From Pseudomonas citronellolis (GTDB lineage: Bacteria; Pseudomonadota; Gammaproteobacteria; Pseudomonadales; Pseudomonadaceae), in contig NZ_JARJLT010000277.1 of the NCBI RefSeq assembly GCF_029335315.1, positions 1 through 40,282 on the forward strand: a DNA stretch of 40,282 nt. The letters are read 5' to 3'. Positions within the stretch are counted from its first letter, which is position 1. Every line of letters starts with the position of its first letter. Below are positions 9,247 through 17,218 of the stretch, piece by piece. The notes under the pieces are model-generated. The model saw nothing but the letters and a program-made list of their open reading frames with translations, ran no database searches and was not told the origin of the DNA. Made by a program: the position numbers and the translations under genes.

Positions 9247-9263
9247 TGTATATACATATACAG
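9247..9263. promoter_or_regulatory. HutC operator between hutF and hutC
   Basis: TGTATATACA (9247-9256) is a perfect 10-bp palindrome extended by TATACAG. It matches the core of the palindromes upstream of hutH (12485-12498) and hutU (12806-12819). HutC, a GntR-family repressor released by urocanate, is the obvious ligand. The site lies 30 bp before hutF and overlaps its predicted -10, and could also autoregulate hutC. A half-site CTTGTATG at 9315-9322 may add a weaker contact. Confidence 0.75.
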
Positions 9264-9283
9264 ACGTTTAAGGTGATCGTAAA
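9255..9283 (-). promoter_or_regulatory. Predicted sigma-70 promoter of hutF
   Basis: Read on the minus strand, TTTACG (complement of 9278-9283) and TATATG (complement of 9255-9260) are separated by exactly 17 bp, and the -10 overlaps the HutC palindrome. No -24/-12 element is seen here, unlike at hutH and hutU. Confidence 0.45.
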
Positions 9284-9417
9284 CTACGCGGCATGCCCGG
9301 CGGTCGTCGCGGGGCTTGTATGCACCGGTCGAATCCGGTACATGCCGGGGGAACAGGCGCGCAGCGCCACACGCCCAGCCGTCTTCGCCCACTGTCGCCA
9401 CGACAAGGAGTTTTCCC

Positions 9418-10185
9418 GTGCCCCCATCGACTTCGCCCACCCCGCCCGCGGAGGGCTCCTCGCTGGCCTCGCGGATGGGCGACCTGCCCGCGCCGCTGTA
9501 CGCGCGGGTGAAGCAGATGATCGTCCAGCAGATCCAGTCCGGCGCCTGGCCACCGCACCATCGCGTGCCGTCGGAAAGCGAGCTGGTCAACGAACTGGGC
9601 GTCAGCCGCATGACCATCAACCGCGCGCTGCGCGAGCTGACCAACGACGGCCTGCTGGTGCGCATGCAGGGTGTCGGCACCTTCGTCGCCGAGCCCAAGG
9701 GCCAGTCGGCGCTGTTCCAGGTGCAGAACATCGCCGAGGAGATCGAGGCGCGCGGCCATCGCCACCATTGCGTGGTGGTCCGCCTGGAAGAGGAAAAGGC
9801 CAGCGCCGAGCGCGCCCTGGCGCTGGACGTGCGCGAGGGCCAGCGGGTGTTCCATTCGCTGATCGTGCATTTCGAGAACGACGTGCCGGTGCAGATCGAG
9901 GACCGCTACGTGAACGCCGCCGTGGCCCCGGACTACCTCAAGCAGGACTTCACCGGGCAGACGCCGTTCGCCTACCTGACCCAGGTGGCGCCGCTCAGCG
10001 AGGGCGAGCACGTGGTCGAGGCGGTGTTGCCCGACGCCGAGGAATGCAGGCTGCTGAACATCGACCGCCACGAGCCGTGCCTGATGATCCGTCGGCGCAC
10101 CTGGTCGGGGCGCAATACCGTCACCAGCGCGCGCCTGCTCTACCCGGGTTCGCGCTACCGCCTGGAAGGACGCTTCTCCTCATGA
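9418..10185 (+). CDS. hutC: Histidine utilisation repressor HutC (GntR family)
   Basis: The product is 255 residues from a GTG start with AAGGAG (9405-9410) 7 nt upstream; an upstream in-frame ATG at 9316 lacks such a site. After a short Pro/Ser-rich N-terminus, residues 26-90 form a GntR winged helix: PLYARVKQMIVQQIQSG, then the recognition helix region PSESELVNELGVSRMTINRAL, then the wing MQGVGTFV. Residues about 100-250 form a UTRA ligand-binding domain of the HutC/FarR subfamily. It represses hut genes and is relieved by urocanate (known for the family). Three TGTATATACA-like palindromes in this window are its likely targets. It overlaps hutD by 4 bp (ATGA). Confidence 0.95.
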   Translation: MPPSTSPTPPAEGSSLASRMGDLPAPLYARVKQMIVQQIQSGAWPPHHRVPSESELVNELGVSRMTINRALRELTNDGLLVRMQGVGTFVAEPKGQSALFQVQNIAEEIEARGHRHHCVVVRLEEEKASAERALALDVREGQRVFHSLIVHFENDVPVQIEDRYVNAAVAPDYLKQDFTGQTPFAYLTQVAPLSEGEHVVEAVLPDAEECRLLNIDRHEPCLMIRRRTWSGRNTVTSARLLYPGSRYRLEGRFSS

Positions 10186-10769
10186 ACCAGCGCCTGCTGC
10201 GGGCCGCCGACTACCCGGTGATGCCCTGGAAGAACGGCGCGGGCAGCACCCGCGAAATCCTCCGCGATGCCGGCGACGGCCTGGACGGCTTCGGCTGGCG
10301 CCTGTCGATCGCCGACGTCGGCGCGCCGGGGCCGTTCTCCGCGTTCAGCGGCTACCAGCGGGTGATCAGTGTGCTGGAAGGCGAGGGCATGCGCCTGACG
10401 GTGGACGGCGTGCCGTCGCGCGAGCTGCGTGCCCTCGACGCCTTCGCCTTCGATGGCGCCAGCGCGGTGGACTGCGAACTGCTCGGCGGCGCCATCCGCG
10501 ATTTCAACCTGATCTACGCGCCGACCCGTTACCGCGCGCGCCTGCAGTGGCTGCGGGTGGGTGGTGAAGCGCAGTTCTTCAGCAGCGCGTCGACGGTGCT
10601 GCTGTTCAGTGCGGGCGAGGGGCTTCACGTCTGCCAGGATGGCGGGGACGCCGCTGTGCTGGGGCTGCATGACACGCTGCTTGCCGAGGGCGAGGCGCGG
10701 CTGCGGGAGTGGCGGTTGAGGGTGGCGGGAAGTGCCGATATCTGCGTGATCGAACTCGAATCACACTGA
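10182..10769 (+). CDS. hutD: HutD family protein
   Basis: The product is about 195 residues, cupin-like, cytosolic. The HutD pattern is clear: MPWKNGAGSTREI at residues 14-26, GFGWRLSIADVGAPGPFSAFSGYQR, and GGAIRDFNLIYAP. HutD has no known catalytic activity. In P. fluorescens it has been described as limiting hut expression, perhaps by sensing urocanate or formylglutamate (recalled). The start overlaps the hutC stop (ATGA), so repressor and HutD are made from one transcript. That transcript ends at the strong hairpin and T-run just downstream. Confidence 0.93.
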   Translation: MNQRLLRAADYPVMPWKNGAGSTREILRDAGDGLDGFGWRLSIADVGAPGPFSAFSGYQRVISVLEGEGMRLTVDGVPSRELRALDAFAFDGASAVDCELLGGAIRDFNLIYAPTRYRARLQWLRVGGEAQFFSSASTVLLFSAGEGLHVCQDGGDAAVLGLHDTLLAEGEARLREWRLRVAGSADICVIELESH

Positions 10770-10771
10770 AC

Positions 10772-10797
10772 AAAGGGTGCCGAGAGGCACCCTTTTT
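10772..10797 (+). terminator. Rho-independent terminator of hutCD
   Basis: GGGTGCC (10775-10781), GAGA loop, GGCACCC (10786-10792) and TTTTT (10793-10797) begin 3 bases after the hutD stop. AAA before the stem pairs with the T-run, so it could also act weakly on the opposite strand. Confidence 0.93.
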
Positions 10798-10809
10798 CGT
10801 TGGTGGGAG

Positions 10810-10874
10810 AAGCGCCTTGCAGGCGCTTTCGCGGGCGTGGCCCAGTTTCCCTGTAGGAGCGGGCCACGCCCGCG
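10810..10874. repeat. REP/BIME-like palindromic repeat
   Basis: Two hairpins are stacked. The first is AAGCGCCT-TGC-AGGCGCTT (10810-10828). The second is the 14-bp perfect inverted repeat CGCGGGCGTGGCCC (10830-10843) and GGGCCACGCCCGCG (10861-10874), enclosing GTAGGAGC. The GTAGGAGCGGGC...CCCGCG wording is typical of Pseudomonas REP sequences (recalled). It lies between convergent hutD and hutH, a usual REP location. Confidence 0.8.
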
Positions 10875-10893
10875 ATGGCGTAAAACGCCATCG
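10873..10893 (-). terminator. Hairpin downstream of hutH
   Basis: CGATGGCGT-AAA-ACGCCATCG is a perfect 9-bp stem, 8 bp beyond the hutH stop codon on the minus strand. There is no clear U-run, so termination here is uncertain; it may be an end of the adjoining REP element. Confidence 0.5.
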
Positions 10894-10901
10894 TCCTCCT
10901 A

Positions 10902-12431
10902 TCAGGCGTACAGCCGCGAATAGTCCAGCCAGCGGCTCAGCGCGCCTTCCTCCACCCAGGCGCGGGCGGCGGCGATGTCCGGGGCGAAGTAGCGGTCCTG
11001 GTCATAGGCCGGCACCTGGGCGCGGACCATCTTCAGTACCGCCTGCAGCGGCGGCGAGCTTTGCAGCGGGGCGTGGAACTCAACGCCCTGGGCCGCGGCC
11101 AGCAGTTCGATGGCGACCACCGCCGAGCTGTTGCCGGCCATGTCCTGCAGGCGCCGTGCGGCGAAGGTGGCCATGGACACGTGGTCTTCCTGGTTGGCCG
11201 AGGTCGGCAGGCTGTCCACCGAGGCCGGGTGGGCCAGGGTCTTGTTCTCCGAGGCCAGGGCCGCCGAGGTCACCTGGGCGATCATGAAGCCGGAGTTCAG
11301 CCCGCCTTCCTTGACCAGGAACGCCGGCAGGCCGGACAGCGCCGGGTCCACCAACTGGGCGATGCGCCGTTCCGACAGCGCGCCGATCTCGGCGATGGCC
11401 AGGGCCAGCACGTCGGCGGCCATGGCCACCGGTTCGGCGTGGAAGTTGCCGCCGGAGAGCACGTCGCCGTCGGCGCTGAACACCAGCGGGTTGTCCGACA
11501 CCGCGTTGGCCTCGCGCAGGAACACCCCGGCGGCGAAGCGCAGGTGGTCGAGGCAGGCGCCCATCACCTGGGGTTGGCAGCGCAGGGAGTAAGGGTCCTG
11601 CACGCGCTTGCAGTCGATGTGCGACTTGTTGATCTCGCTGTCGTGCAGCAGTTCGCGATAGAAGGCCGCCACGTCGATCTGCCCGGGTTGGCCGCGCACC
11701 GCCTGGATGCGCGCGTCGAAGGGTACATAGGAGCCTTTCAGCGCTTCCACCGTCAGGCTGCCGGCGACCACCGCCGAGACGAACAGCTTCTCCGCCGCGA
11801 ACAGGCCGCGCAGCGCCAGGGCGGTGGATACCTGGGTGCCGTTGATCAGCGCCAGGCCTTCCTTGGGCCCCAGTTCCAGCGCCTGGCAGCCAGCGATGGC
11901 CAGTCCCTCGGCGGCGTCCATGACCCGGCCCTGGTGGCGCACCTGGCCGACGCCGATGAGCACCGCGGACATGTGCGCCAGCGGCGCCAGGTCGCCGGAG
12001 GCGCCCACCGAGCCCTGGGACGGGATGCACGGGTAGACGCCGGCCTGGTAGAGCGCCAGCAGGGTGTCGATGACCGCCATGCCGACGCCGGAGAAGCCGC
12101 GCGCCAGGGAGCCGATCTTCAGCGCCATGATCAGCGCCACCGTGGCGTCGTCCAGCAGCGGCCCGGTGCCGGTGCAGTGGGAGAGCAGCAGGTTGCGCTG
12201 CAGTTTGGTCAGCTGGTCGGCGGGGATGGAAGTGCGCGCCAGCAGCCCGAAGCCGGTGTTGATGCCGTACACGGTGCGCCCGCTGGCGATGATCTCGGCG
12301 ACGGTCTGCGCGCTGCGCGCGAGGTCCGCGCGGCATTCGGGGCTCAGCTCCAGGCGCGGCTGTTCACGGTGGATGGCGCGCAGTTGCGCGAGGTCGAACT
12401 GGCCGGGGCGGAGGATCAGGGTGTCGGACAT
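10902..12431 (-). CDS. hutH: Histidine ammonia-lyase (histidase)
   Basis: The 509-residue cytosolic homotetrameric enzyme deaminates L-histidine to trans-urocanate, the first step of the pathway. The MIO cofactor precursor Ala-Ser-Gly is at residues 144-146 in [14 protein letters not shown]. Other active-site positions of the P. putida enzyme are kept: Tyr55 (VYGINTGFG), His85 (LLSHCTG), Asn197 (LINGTQ), the QDPYSLR segment near 278-284, the Phe in GGNFHAEP, and the Glu in NQEDHVSM. It is thus the catalytically competent histidase of the window, unlike the paralogue at 18899. It is transcribed alone, opposite to hutU, with its own -24/-12 promoter and HutC operator. Confidence 0.97.
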   Translation of the reverse strand: MSDTLILRPGQFDLAQLRAIHREQPRLELSPECRADLARSAQTVAEIIASGRTVYGINTGFGLLARTSIPADQLTKLQRNLLLSHCTGTGPLLDDATVALIMALKIGSLARGFSGVGMAVIDTLLALYQAGVYPCIPSQGSVGASGDLAPLAHMSAVLIGVGQVRHQGRVMDAAEGLAIAGCQALELGPKEGLALINGTQVSTALALRGLFAAEKLFVSAVVAGSLTVEALKGSYVPFDARIQAVRGQPGQIDVAAFYRELLHDSEINKSHIDCKRVQDPYSLRCQPQVMGACLDHLRFAAGVFLREANAVSDNPLVFSADGDVLSGGNFHAEPVAMAADVLALAIAEIGALSERRIAQLVDPALSGLPAFLVKEGGLNSGFMIAQVTSAALASENKTLAHPASVDSLPTSANQEDHVSMATFAARRLQDMAGNSSAVVAIELLAAAQGVEFHAPLQSSPPLQAVLKMVRAQVPAYDQDRYFAPDIAAARAWVEEGALSRWLDYSRLYA

Positions 12432-12484
12432 ATCGGTTTCCTGTTCGCTGGGTGTTACCGCGCGCAGCGCCGCGGCTATCTGTT

Positions 12485-12498
12485 CCTGTATATACAGG
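12485..12498. promoter_or_regulatory. HutC operator of hutH
   Basis: CCTGTATATACAGG is a perfect 14-bp palindrome, 54 bp upstream of the hutH start and exactly 4 nt downstream of the TTGCT element of its sigma-54 promoter. Bound HutC would cover the predicted transcription start. Confidence 0.8.
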
Positions 12499-12502
12499 TA
12501 GC

Positions 12503-12518
12503 AGCAATAAGCGAGCCA
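12503..12518 (-). promoter_or_regulatory. Sigma-54 (-24/-12) promoter of hutH
   Basis: On the minus strand the sequence reads TGGCTC-N5-TTGCT, one mismatch from the TGGCAC-N5-TTGC[A/T] consensus, with the invariant GG and GC separated by 10 nt. CbrB or NtrC would be the expected activator (known for Pseudomonas hut genes). Confidence 0.7.
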
Positions 12519-12602
12519 TGCCAGGCCGCCATCCGGCCGCCGACGGTGTGGAGCGGGCCGCCGGCGGTTGCCTGCCGGTGAGGGGCGGCGGCGGTGGCGA
12601 GT

Positions 12603-12622
12603 GGTAACCGGGCGGTGTTACC
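12603..12622. promoter_or_regulatory. Palindrome in the hutH-hutU region, candidate activator site
   Basis: GGTAAC (12603-12608), 8 nt, GTTACC (12617-12622) lies about 85 bp upstream of the hutH -24 element and about 165 bp upstream of that of hutU. This is a proper distance for an enhancer-binding protein serving both. It contains TGTTAC, the half-site I recall for CbrB, but the half-sites are ordered and spaced differently from the reported site. A further TGTTAC occurs at 12453 in the hutH leader. The remainder of 12519-12785 holds no gene that I can support; it includes an A/T-rich stretch around 12710-12735. Confidence 0.4.
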
Positions 12623-12785
12623 GATTGCTACGAAATGGGGCGTTGCTGGGCCGTTTCGGTGCATCGGCGCCGCTTCCGGGATGACGCGGGGGTGGCCGCG
12701 AAAAGCCAAAGCTCAAAAATAAATCCTTTTTAATCAACTGCTTGAAGCTTATTGCCAGCGGCGCCCAGCGCCCTTGGAAAAGAAT

Positions 12786-12801
12786 TGGCCCTACCTTTGC
12801 T
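12786..12801 (+). promoter_or_regulatory. Sigma-54 (-24/-12) promoter of the hutU operon
   Basis: TGGCCC-N5-TTGCT has one mismatch to the sigma-54 consensus and the correct GG-N10-GC spacing. The start of hutU is about 90 bp downstream. A HutC palindrome follows after exactly 4 nt. Sigma-54 dependence of hutU with CbrB or NtrC is known in P. fluorescens. Confidence 0.75.
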
Positions 12802-12805
12802 TATA

Positions 12806-12819
12806 CTTGTATGTACAAG
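12806..12819. promoter_or_regulatory. HutC operator of the hutU operon
   Basis: CTTGTA-TG-TACAAG is a palindrome apart from its central TG, flanked by further TATA and CATATAC sequence. It begins 4 nt after the TTGCT promoter element, so a bound repressor would sit over the transcription start. Confidence 0.82.
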
Positions 12820-12889
12820 CATATACGAGATGGGCGAAGCCCGGATCGCCATGCCCATCGAGCCACAAGCTGCCCTGAAGGAGCCTGCC

Positions 12890-14557
12890 GTGACCAAATT
12901 CCGCGACGTAGAAATCCGCGCCCCGCGTGGTACCCAGTTGAACGCCAAGAGCTGGCTGACCGAAGCGCCGCTGCGCATGCTGATGAACAACCTCGACCCG
13001 GAAGTCGCGGAGAACCCGAAGGAGCTGGTGGTGTACGGCGGCATCGGCCGCGCCGCGCGCAACTGGGAGTGCTATGACAAGATCGTCGCCACCCTTAAAG
13101 AGCTGAACGACGACGAGACCCTGCTGGTGCAGTCGGGCAAGCCGGTCGGCGTGTTCAAGACCCACGCCAACGCCCCGCGCGTGCTGATCGCCAACTCCAA
13201 CCTGGTGCCGCACTGGGCGAACTGGGAACACTTCAACGAGCTGGATGCCAAGGGCCTGGCCATGTACGGCCAAATGACCGCCGGCAGCTGGATCTACATC
13301 GGCAGCCAGGGCATCGTCCAGGGCACCTACGAAACCTTCGTCGAGGCCGGCCGCCAGCACTACGACGGCAACCTCAAGGGTCGCTGGGTGCTCACCGCCG
13401 GCCTCGGCGGCATGGGCGGCGCCCAGCCGCTGGCCGCGACCCTGGCCGGCGCCTGCTCGCTGAACATCGAGTGCCAGCAGAGCCGCATCGATTTCCGCCT
13501 CGCCAGCCGCTACGTCGACGAGCAGGCCAAGGACCTCGACGACGCCCTGGCGCGCATCGCCACGTACACCGCCGAAGGCAAGGCCATCTCCATCGCCCTG
13601 CTGGGCAACGCCGCGGAAATCCTCCCGGAACTGCTCAAGCGCGGCGTGCGTCCGGACATGGTCACCGACCAGACTTCCGCCCACGACCCGCTCAACGGCT
13701 ACCTGCCGGCCGGCTGGACCTGGAAGCAGTACCGCGACCGCGCGCAGACCGAGCCGGCCGCCGTGGTCAAGGCCGCCAAGCAGTCCATGGCCGTGCACGT
13801 GAAAGCCATGCTGGAGTTCCAGAAGCAGGGCGTGCCGACCTTCGACTACGGCAACAACATCCGCCAGATGGCCAAGGAAGAGGGCGTGGCCAACGCCTTC
13901 GACTTCCCCGGCTTCGTTCCGGCCTACATCCGCCCGCTGTTCTGCCGTGGCGTGGGCCCGTTCCGCTGGGCCGCGCTGTCCGGCGACGCCGAGGACATCT
14001 ACAAGACCGACGCCAAGGTCAAGGAGCTGATCCCGGACGACGCCCACCTGCACAACTGGCTCGACATGGCCAAGGAGCGCATCAGCTTCCAGGGCCTGCC
14101 GGCGCGCATCTGCTGGGTCGGCCTGGGCCAGCGCGCCAAGCTCGGCCTGGCGTTCAACGAGATGGTCCGCCGCGGCGAGCTGAAGGCGCCGATCGTGATC
14201 GGCCGCGACCACCTCGATTCCGGCTCGGTGTCCAGCCCGAACCGCGAGACCGAGGCCATGCAGGACGGTTCCGACGCCGTGTCCGACTGGCCGCTGCTCA
14301 ACGCCCTGCTGAACACCGCCAGCGGCGCCACCTGGGTGTCGCTGCACCACGGCGGCGGGGTCGGCATGGGCTTCTCCCAGCACTCGGGGATGGTGATCGT
14401 CTGCGACGGCACCGACGAGGCCGCCGCGCGCATCGCCCGCGTGCTGACCAACGACCCGGGCACCGGGGTCATGCGTCACGCCGACGCTGGCTACCAGATC
14501 GCCATCGACTGCGCGAAGGAACAGGGCCTGAACCTGCCGATGATCACCGGCAAGTGA
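12890..14557 (+). CDS. hutU: Urocanate hydratase
   Basis: The 555-residue cytosolic, NAD-dependent enzyme hydrates urocanate to 4-imidazolone-5-propionate, step two of the pathway. The sequence closely follows the P. putida enzyme throughout. The glycine-rich NAD loop [10 protein letters not shown] is at residues 171-180. The cysteine of [13 protein letters not shown] (Cys408) corresponds to the catalytically implicated Cys410. GTG 12890 is preferred because AAGGAG (12878-12883) lies 6 nt upstream and the protein then begins as in known HutU; an in-frame ATG at 12851 has no good site. It is the first gene of the long plus-strand hut operon. A GC-rich hairpin follows it before the permease gene. 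Confidence 0.97.
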   Translation: MTKFRDVEIRAPRGTQLNAKSWLTEAPLRMLMNNLDPEVAENPKELVVYGGIGRAARNWECYDKIVATLKELNDDETLLVQSGKPVGVFKTHANAPRVLIANSNLVPHWANWEHFNELDAKGLAMYGQMTAGSWIYIGSQGIVQGTYETFVEAGRQHYDGNLKGRWVLTAGLGGMGGAQPLAATLAGACSLNIECQQSRIDFRLASRYVDEQAKDLDDALARIATYTAEGKAISIALLGNAAEILPELLKRGVRPDMVTDQTSAHDPLNGYLPAGWTWKQYRDRAQTEPAAVVKAAKQSMAVHVKAMLEFQKQGVPTFDYGNNIRQMAKEEGVANAFDFPGFVPAYIRPLFCRGVGPFRWAALSGDAEDIYKTDAKVKELIPDDAHLHNWLDMAKERISFQGLPARICWVGLGQRAKLGLAFNEMVRRGELKAPIVIGRDHLDSGSVSSPNRETEAMQDGSDAVSDWPLLNALLNTASGATWVSLHHGGGVGMGFSQHSGMVIVCDGTDEAAARIARVLTNDPGTGVMRHADAGYQIAIDCAKEQGLNLPMITGK

Positions 14558-14564
14558 CGGATCA

Positions 14565-14583
14565 GGGGCGGCGCCGCCGCCCC
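14565..14583 (+). other. Intercistronic GC hairpin after hutU
   Basis: GGGGCGGC-GCC-GCCGCCCC is a perfect 8-bp stem 7 bp after the hutU stop, without a T-run. It may stabilise the hutU message or lower read-through to the permease, and is unlikely to be a full terminator. Confidence 0.5.
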
Positions 14584-14695
14584 CGGCCAGGGAGGGATCG
14601 CCGCGCGGGTGGGGGCGCGGCGGTCGGGCCGAGTGGAATGCATCCTCTGACACTACAAGAACTCCGGCCGCGCGCCGGGGTGGAGAAGAAAAGCG

Positions 14696-16111
14696 ATGTC
14701 CCAGGCCAGTGAGAATTCCAGCAAGCCGTTGATCGAGGTGCGTTCGATCAACTACATCCCCGAGGCCGAGCGCCACGGCAAGCTCTACAGCCAGTTCACC
14801 CTGTGGCTGGGCGCCAACCTGCAGATCACCGCCATCGTCACCGGGGCCCTGGCCGTGGTGCTCGGCGGCGACGTGTTCTGGTCGCTGATCGGCCTGCTCA
14901 TCGGCCAGTTGCTCGGCGGCACGGTCATGGCCCTGCACGCGGCCCAGGGGCCCAAGCTGGGCCTGCCGCAGATGATCTCCAGCCGGGTGCAGTTCGGCGT
15001 CTACGGCGCGGCCATCCCGATCGTGCTGGTGTGCCTGATGTACCTCGGCTTCACCGCCACCGGCACGGTGCTTTCCGGCCAGGCGCTGGGCCAGCTGTTC
15101 GGCGTCAGCGACAGCGTCGGCATCCTGATGTTCGCCAGCGTTATCGTCCTGGTGACCGTGCTCGGCTACCGGGTGATCCACGTCATCGGGCGCATCGCCA
15201 GCGTCATCGGGGTGATCGCCTTCGTCTACCTGTTCAGCCGCCTGATGACCCAGACCGACGTCGGCGCGCTGCTGCAGATCCGCCACTTCAGCTGGAGCAG
15301 CTTCCTGCTCGCGGTGTCCCTGGCGGCGTCCTGGCAGATCGCCTTCGGCCCCTACGTGGCCGACTACTCGCGCTACCTGCCGAGCAGCACCTCGTCGCTG
15401 AAGACCTTCCTCGCCGTCGGCGCCGGTTCGGTGATCGGAGCGCAGGTGGCGATGGTCCTCGGGGTGTTCGCCGCGGCCATGGCCAACGGGCAGTTCTCCG
15501 GCCGCGAGGTGGCCTACATCGTCGGCCTCGGCGGCAGCGGCGCCACCGCCGCGCTGCTGTACTTCAGCATTGCCTTCGGCAAGGTGACCATCTCCACGCT
15601 GAACTCCTACGGCAGCTTCATGTGCATCGCCACCATCATCAGCGGCTTCCGTGGCCACGTCGAAGTGACCCGCCTGCAACGCCTGGTGTTCGTGCTGCTG
15701 ATCGTCGGCGCCGCGACCTTGATCGCGCTGCTCGGCCAGCATTCGTTCCTCGGCGCGTTCAAGTCCTTCATCCTCTTCCTGCTGGCCTTCTTCACGCCGT
15801 GGAGCGCGGTCAACCTGGTGGACTACTACTGCCTGACCCGCGAGCGCTACGACGTGCCGGCGCTGGCCGACCCGAACGGCCGCTACGGCCGCTGGAACCT
15901 GCCGGGGATCAGCGTCTACGTGGTCGGTGTGCTGGTGCAACTGCCGTTCATTTCCACCAAGTTCTACACCGGCCCGCTGGTGGATGCCCTGGGCGGCGTG
16001 GACATCTCCTGGATCATCGGCCTGGTGGTTCCGGCCGTCCTCTACTACCTGGTCGCCCGGCGTAGCGCGCGGGCGGTGCCCGACCGGCTGATCCTGCCGG
16101 CGCGTACCTGA
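14696..16111 (+). CDS. NCS1-family permease, probable urocanate/histidine transporter
   Basis: The 471-residue integral membrane protein has about 12 hydrophobic segments. It resembles the cytosine/purine permease (NCS1) family: an N-terminal YSQFTLWLGANLQITAIVTGAL, a central SWQIAFGPYVADYSRYLP segment, and a late FFTPWSAVNLVDYY motif (around residues 363-376), which is highly typical. Its place between hutU and hutX argues for uptake of urocanate or histidine rather than nucleobases. P. fluorescens has a urocanate permease (HutTu) in its hut cluster (recalled), but the substrate here is inferred. GGAG lies 10 nt before the ATG, and the leader AAGAAAAG resembles a Crc/Hfq target. No AAT/APC-type histidine permease is present in this cluster. 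Confidence 0.87.
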   Translation: MSQASENSSKPLIEVRSINYIPEAERHGKLYSQFTLWLGANLQITAIVTGALAVVLGGDVFWSLIGLLIGQLLGGTVMALHAAQGPKLGLPQMISSRVQFGVYGAAIPIVLVCLMYLGFTATGTVLSGQALGQLFGVSDSVGILMFASVIVLVTVLGYRVIHVIGRIASVIGVIAFVYLFSRLMTQTDVGALLQIRHFSWSSFLLAVSLAASWQIAFGPYVADYSRYLPSSTSSLKTFLAVGAGSVIGAQVAMVLGVFAAAMANGQFSGREVAYIVGLGGSGATAALLYFSIAFGKVTISTLNSYGSFMCIATIISGFRGHVEVTRLQRLVFVLLIVGAATLIALLGQHSFLGAFKSFILFLLAFFTPWSAVNLVDYYCLTRERYDVPALADPNGRYGRWNLPGISVYVVGVLVQLPFISTKFYTGPLVDALGGVDISWIIGLVVPAVLYYLVARRSARAVPDRLILPART

Positions 16112-16188
16112 ACCGCCCCGGCCGCGTCCAGGCGACGGGCGCGGCCGCTTGCACTGCCGAACCTCACTTCCACGTTTAGGAGCGTCAG

Positions 16189-17157
16189 ATGAACAATTCC
16201 AAGAAGAAACTGCTGGGCCTGATCCTTTCCGCCGGGCTGCTCGGCTCCATGGCCTCGGCCCAGGCCGCCGGCTGGTGCGAGAGCGGCAAGGCGGTCAAGT
16301 TCGCCGGGCTGAACTGGGAGAGCGGCATGCTGCTCACCGACCTCATGCAGATCATCCTGAAGAACGGCTACGGCTGCGAGACCGACAGCCTGCCGGGCAA
16401 CTCCATCACCATGGAGCAGGCCCTGGCCAACAACGACATCCAGATCTTCAGCGAGGAGTGGATCGGCCGCAGCGACGCCTGGAACAAGGCCGCCGCCGCC
16501 AACAAGGTGGTCGGCGTGGGCGCGCCCATCGTCGGCGCCACCGAGGGCTGGTACGTGCCGCGCTTCGTGATCGAGGGCGACAAGGCCCGCGGCATCGAGG
16601 CCAAGGCGCCGAAGCTGAAGGCGGTCACCGACCTGGGCCAGTACGCCGAGCTGTTCAGCGACCCGGAAGAGCCGGGCAAGGGCCGTTTCTACAACTGCCC
16701 GGCCGGCTGGACCTGCGAGCTGGAGAACTCCGAGATGCTCAAGAAGTACGGCCTCGAGGACAAGTACACCAACTTCCGCCCGGGCACCGGCCCGGCCCTG
16801 GATGCCGCGGTGCTGTCCAGCTACAAGCGCAAGGAGCCGATCCTCTTCTACTACTGGTCGCCGACGCCGCTGATGGGCCAGGCCGACCTGGTCAAGCTGG
16901 AGGAGCCGGGGGTGAACAAGGACGTGAAGATCCAGGTCGGCCTGTCGCGCACCTTCCATGACCAGGCCCCGGAGCTGGTCGCGGTACTGGAGAAGGTCAA
17001 CCTGCCGATCGACCTGCTGAACCAGAACCTGGCGAAGATGGCCAAGGAAAAGCTGACTTCCGAGCAACTGGCCAAGGCCTTCCTCAAGGAGCACCCTGAG
17101 GTGTGGACCGCCTGGGTCAGCGCGGACGCCGCGAAGAAGGTCCAGGCCGCGCTCTGA
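16189..17157 (+). CDS. hutX: ABC transporter substrate-binding protein HutX
   Basis: The 322-residue periplasmic protein has a signal peptide ending near ASAQA-A (about residue 26). The rest is an OpuAC/ProX-type binding domain, with GLNWESGMLLTDLMQIILKNGYGCETD near the start, an EEWIGRSDAW segment, the cysteine pair region YNCPAGWTCE, and FYYWSPTPLMGQADLVKLEEP, where aromatic residues are expected to frame the ligand. Position before hutW and hutV identifies it as the histidine/urocanate binding component rather than a betaine transporter. GGAG is 6 nt before the ATG. The N-terminal Lys codons form a perfect AAnAAnAA motif. Confidence 0.93.
   Translation: MNNSKKKLLGLILSAGLLGSMASAQAAGWCESGKAVKFAGLNWESGMLLTDLMQIILKNGYGCETDSLPGNSITMEQALANNDIQIFSEEWIGRSDAWNKAAAANKVVGVGAPIVGATEGWYVPRFVIEGDKARGIEAKAPKLKAVTDLGQYAELFSDPEEPGKGRFYNCPAGWTCELENSEMLKKYGLEDKYTNFRPGTGPALDAAVLSSYKRKEPILFYYWSPTPLMGQADLVKLEEPGVNKDVKIQVGLSRTFHDQAPELVAVLEKVNLPIDLLNQNLAKMAKEKLTSEQLAKAFLKEHPEVWTAWVSADAAKKVQAAL
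16201..16208 (+). promoter_or_regulatory. Candidate Crc/Hfq catabolite-activity motif in hutX
   Basis: AAGAAGAA matches the AAnAAnAA Hfq/Crc binding motif and starts at coding position +13 of hutX, where binding would block translation initiation. It also encodes Lys-Lys of the signal peptide n-region, so it could be coincidental. Confidence 0.4.
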
Positions 17158-17218
17158 CGCGCCCGAGCCGGGGAGGCCGCGCCTTCCCGGGATGCCCCAT
17201 CCCTTGCGAGTACGAGCC

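Noticed and set aside
9316-9417. Upstream ATG start for hutC at 9316
   Set aside because: It adds 34 residues unlike HutC and has no ribosome site, whereas GTG 9418 has AAGGAG 7 nt upstream.
10798-10901. CRISPR-like repeat array between hutD and hutH
   Set aside because: The sequences are three different palindromes without direct repeats or regular spacers; REP-type elements explain them.
12797-12825. Sigma-70 promoter TTGCTT-N17-CATATA upstream of hutU
   Set aside because: The same bases fit a sigma-54 -24/-12 element better, with the required GG-N10-GC, and hutH has an identical arrangement.
12791-15940. Antisense frame of about 1049 codons across hutU and the permease
   Set aside because: It spans two well-supported genes and has His/Asp/Gly/Val-rich composition typical of a third-position shadow.
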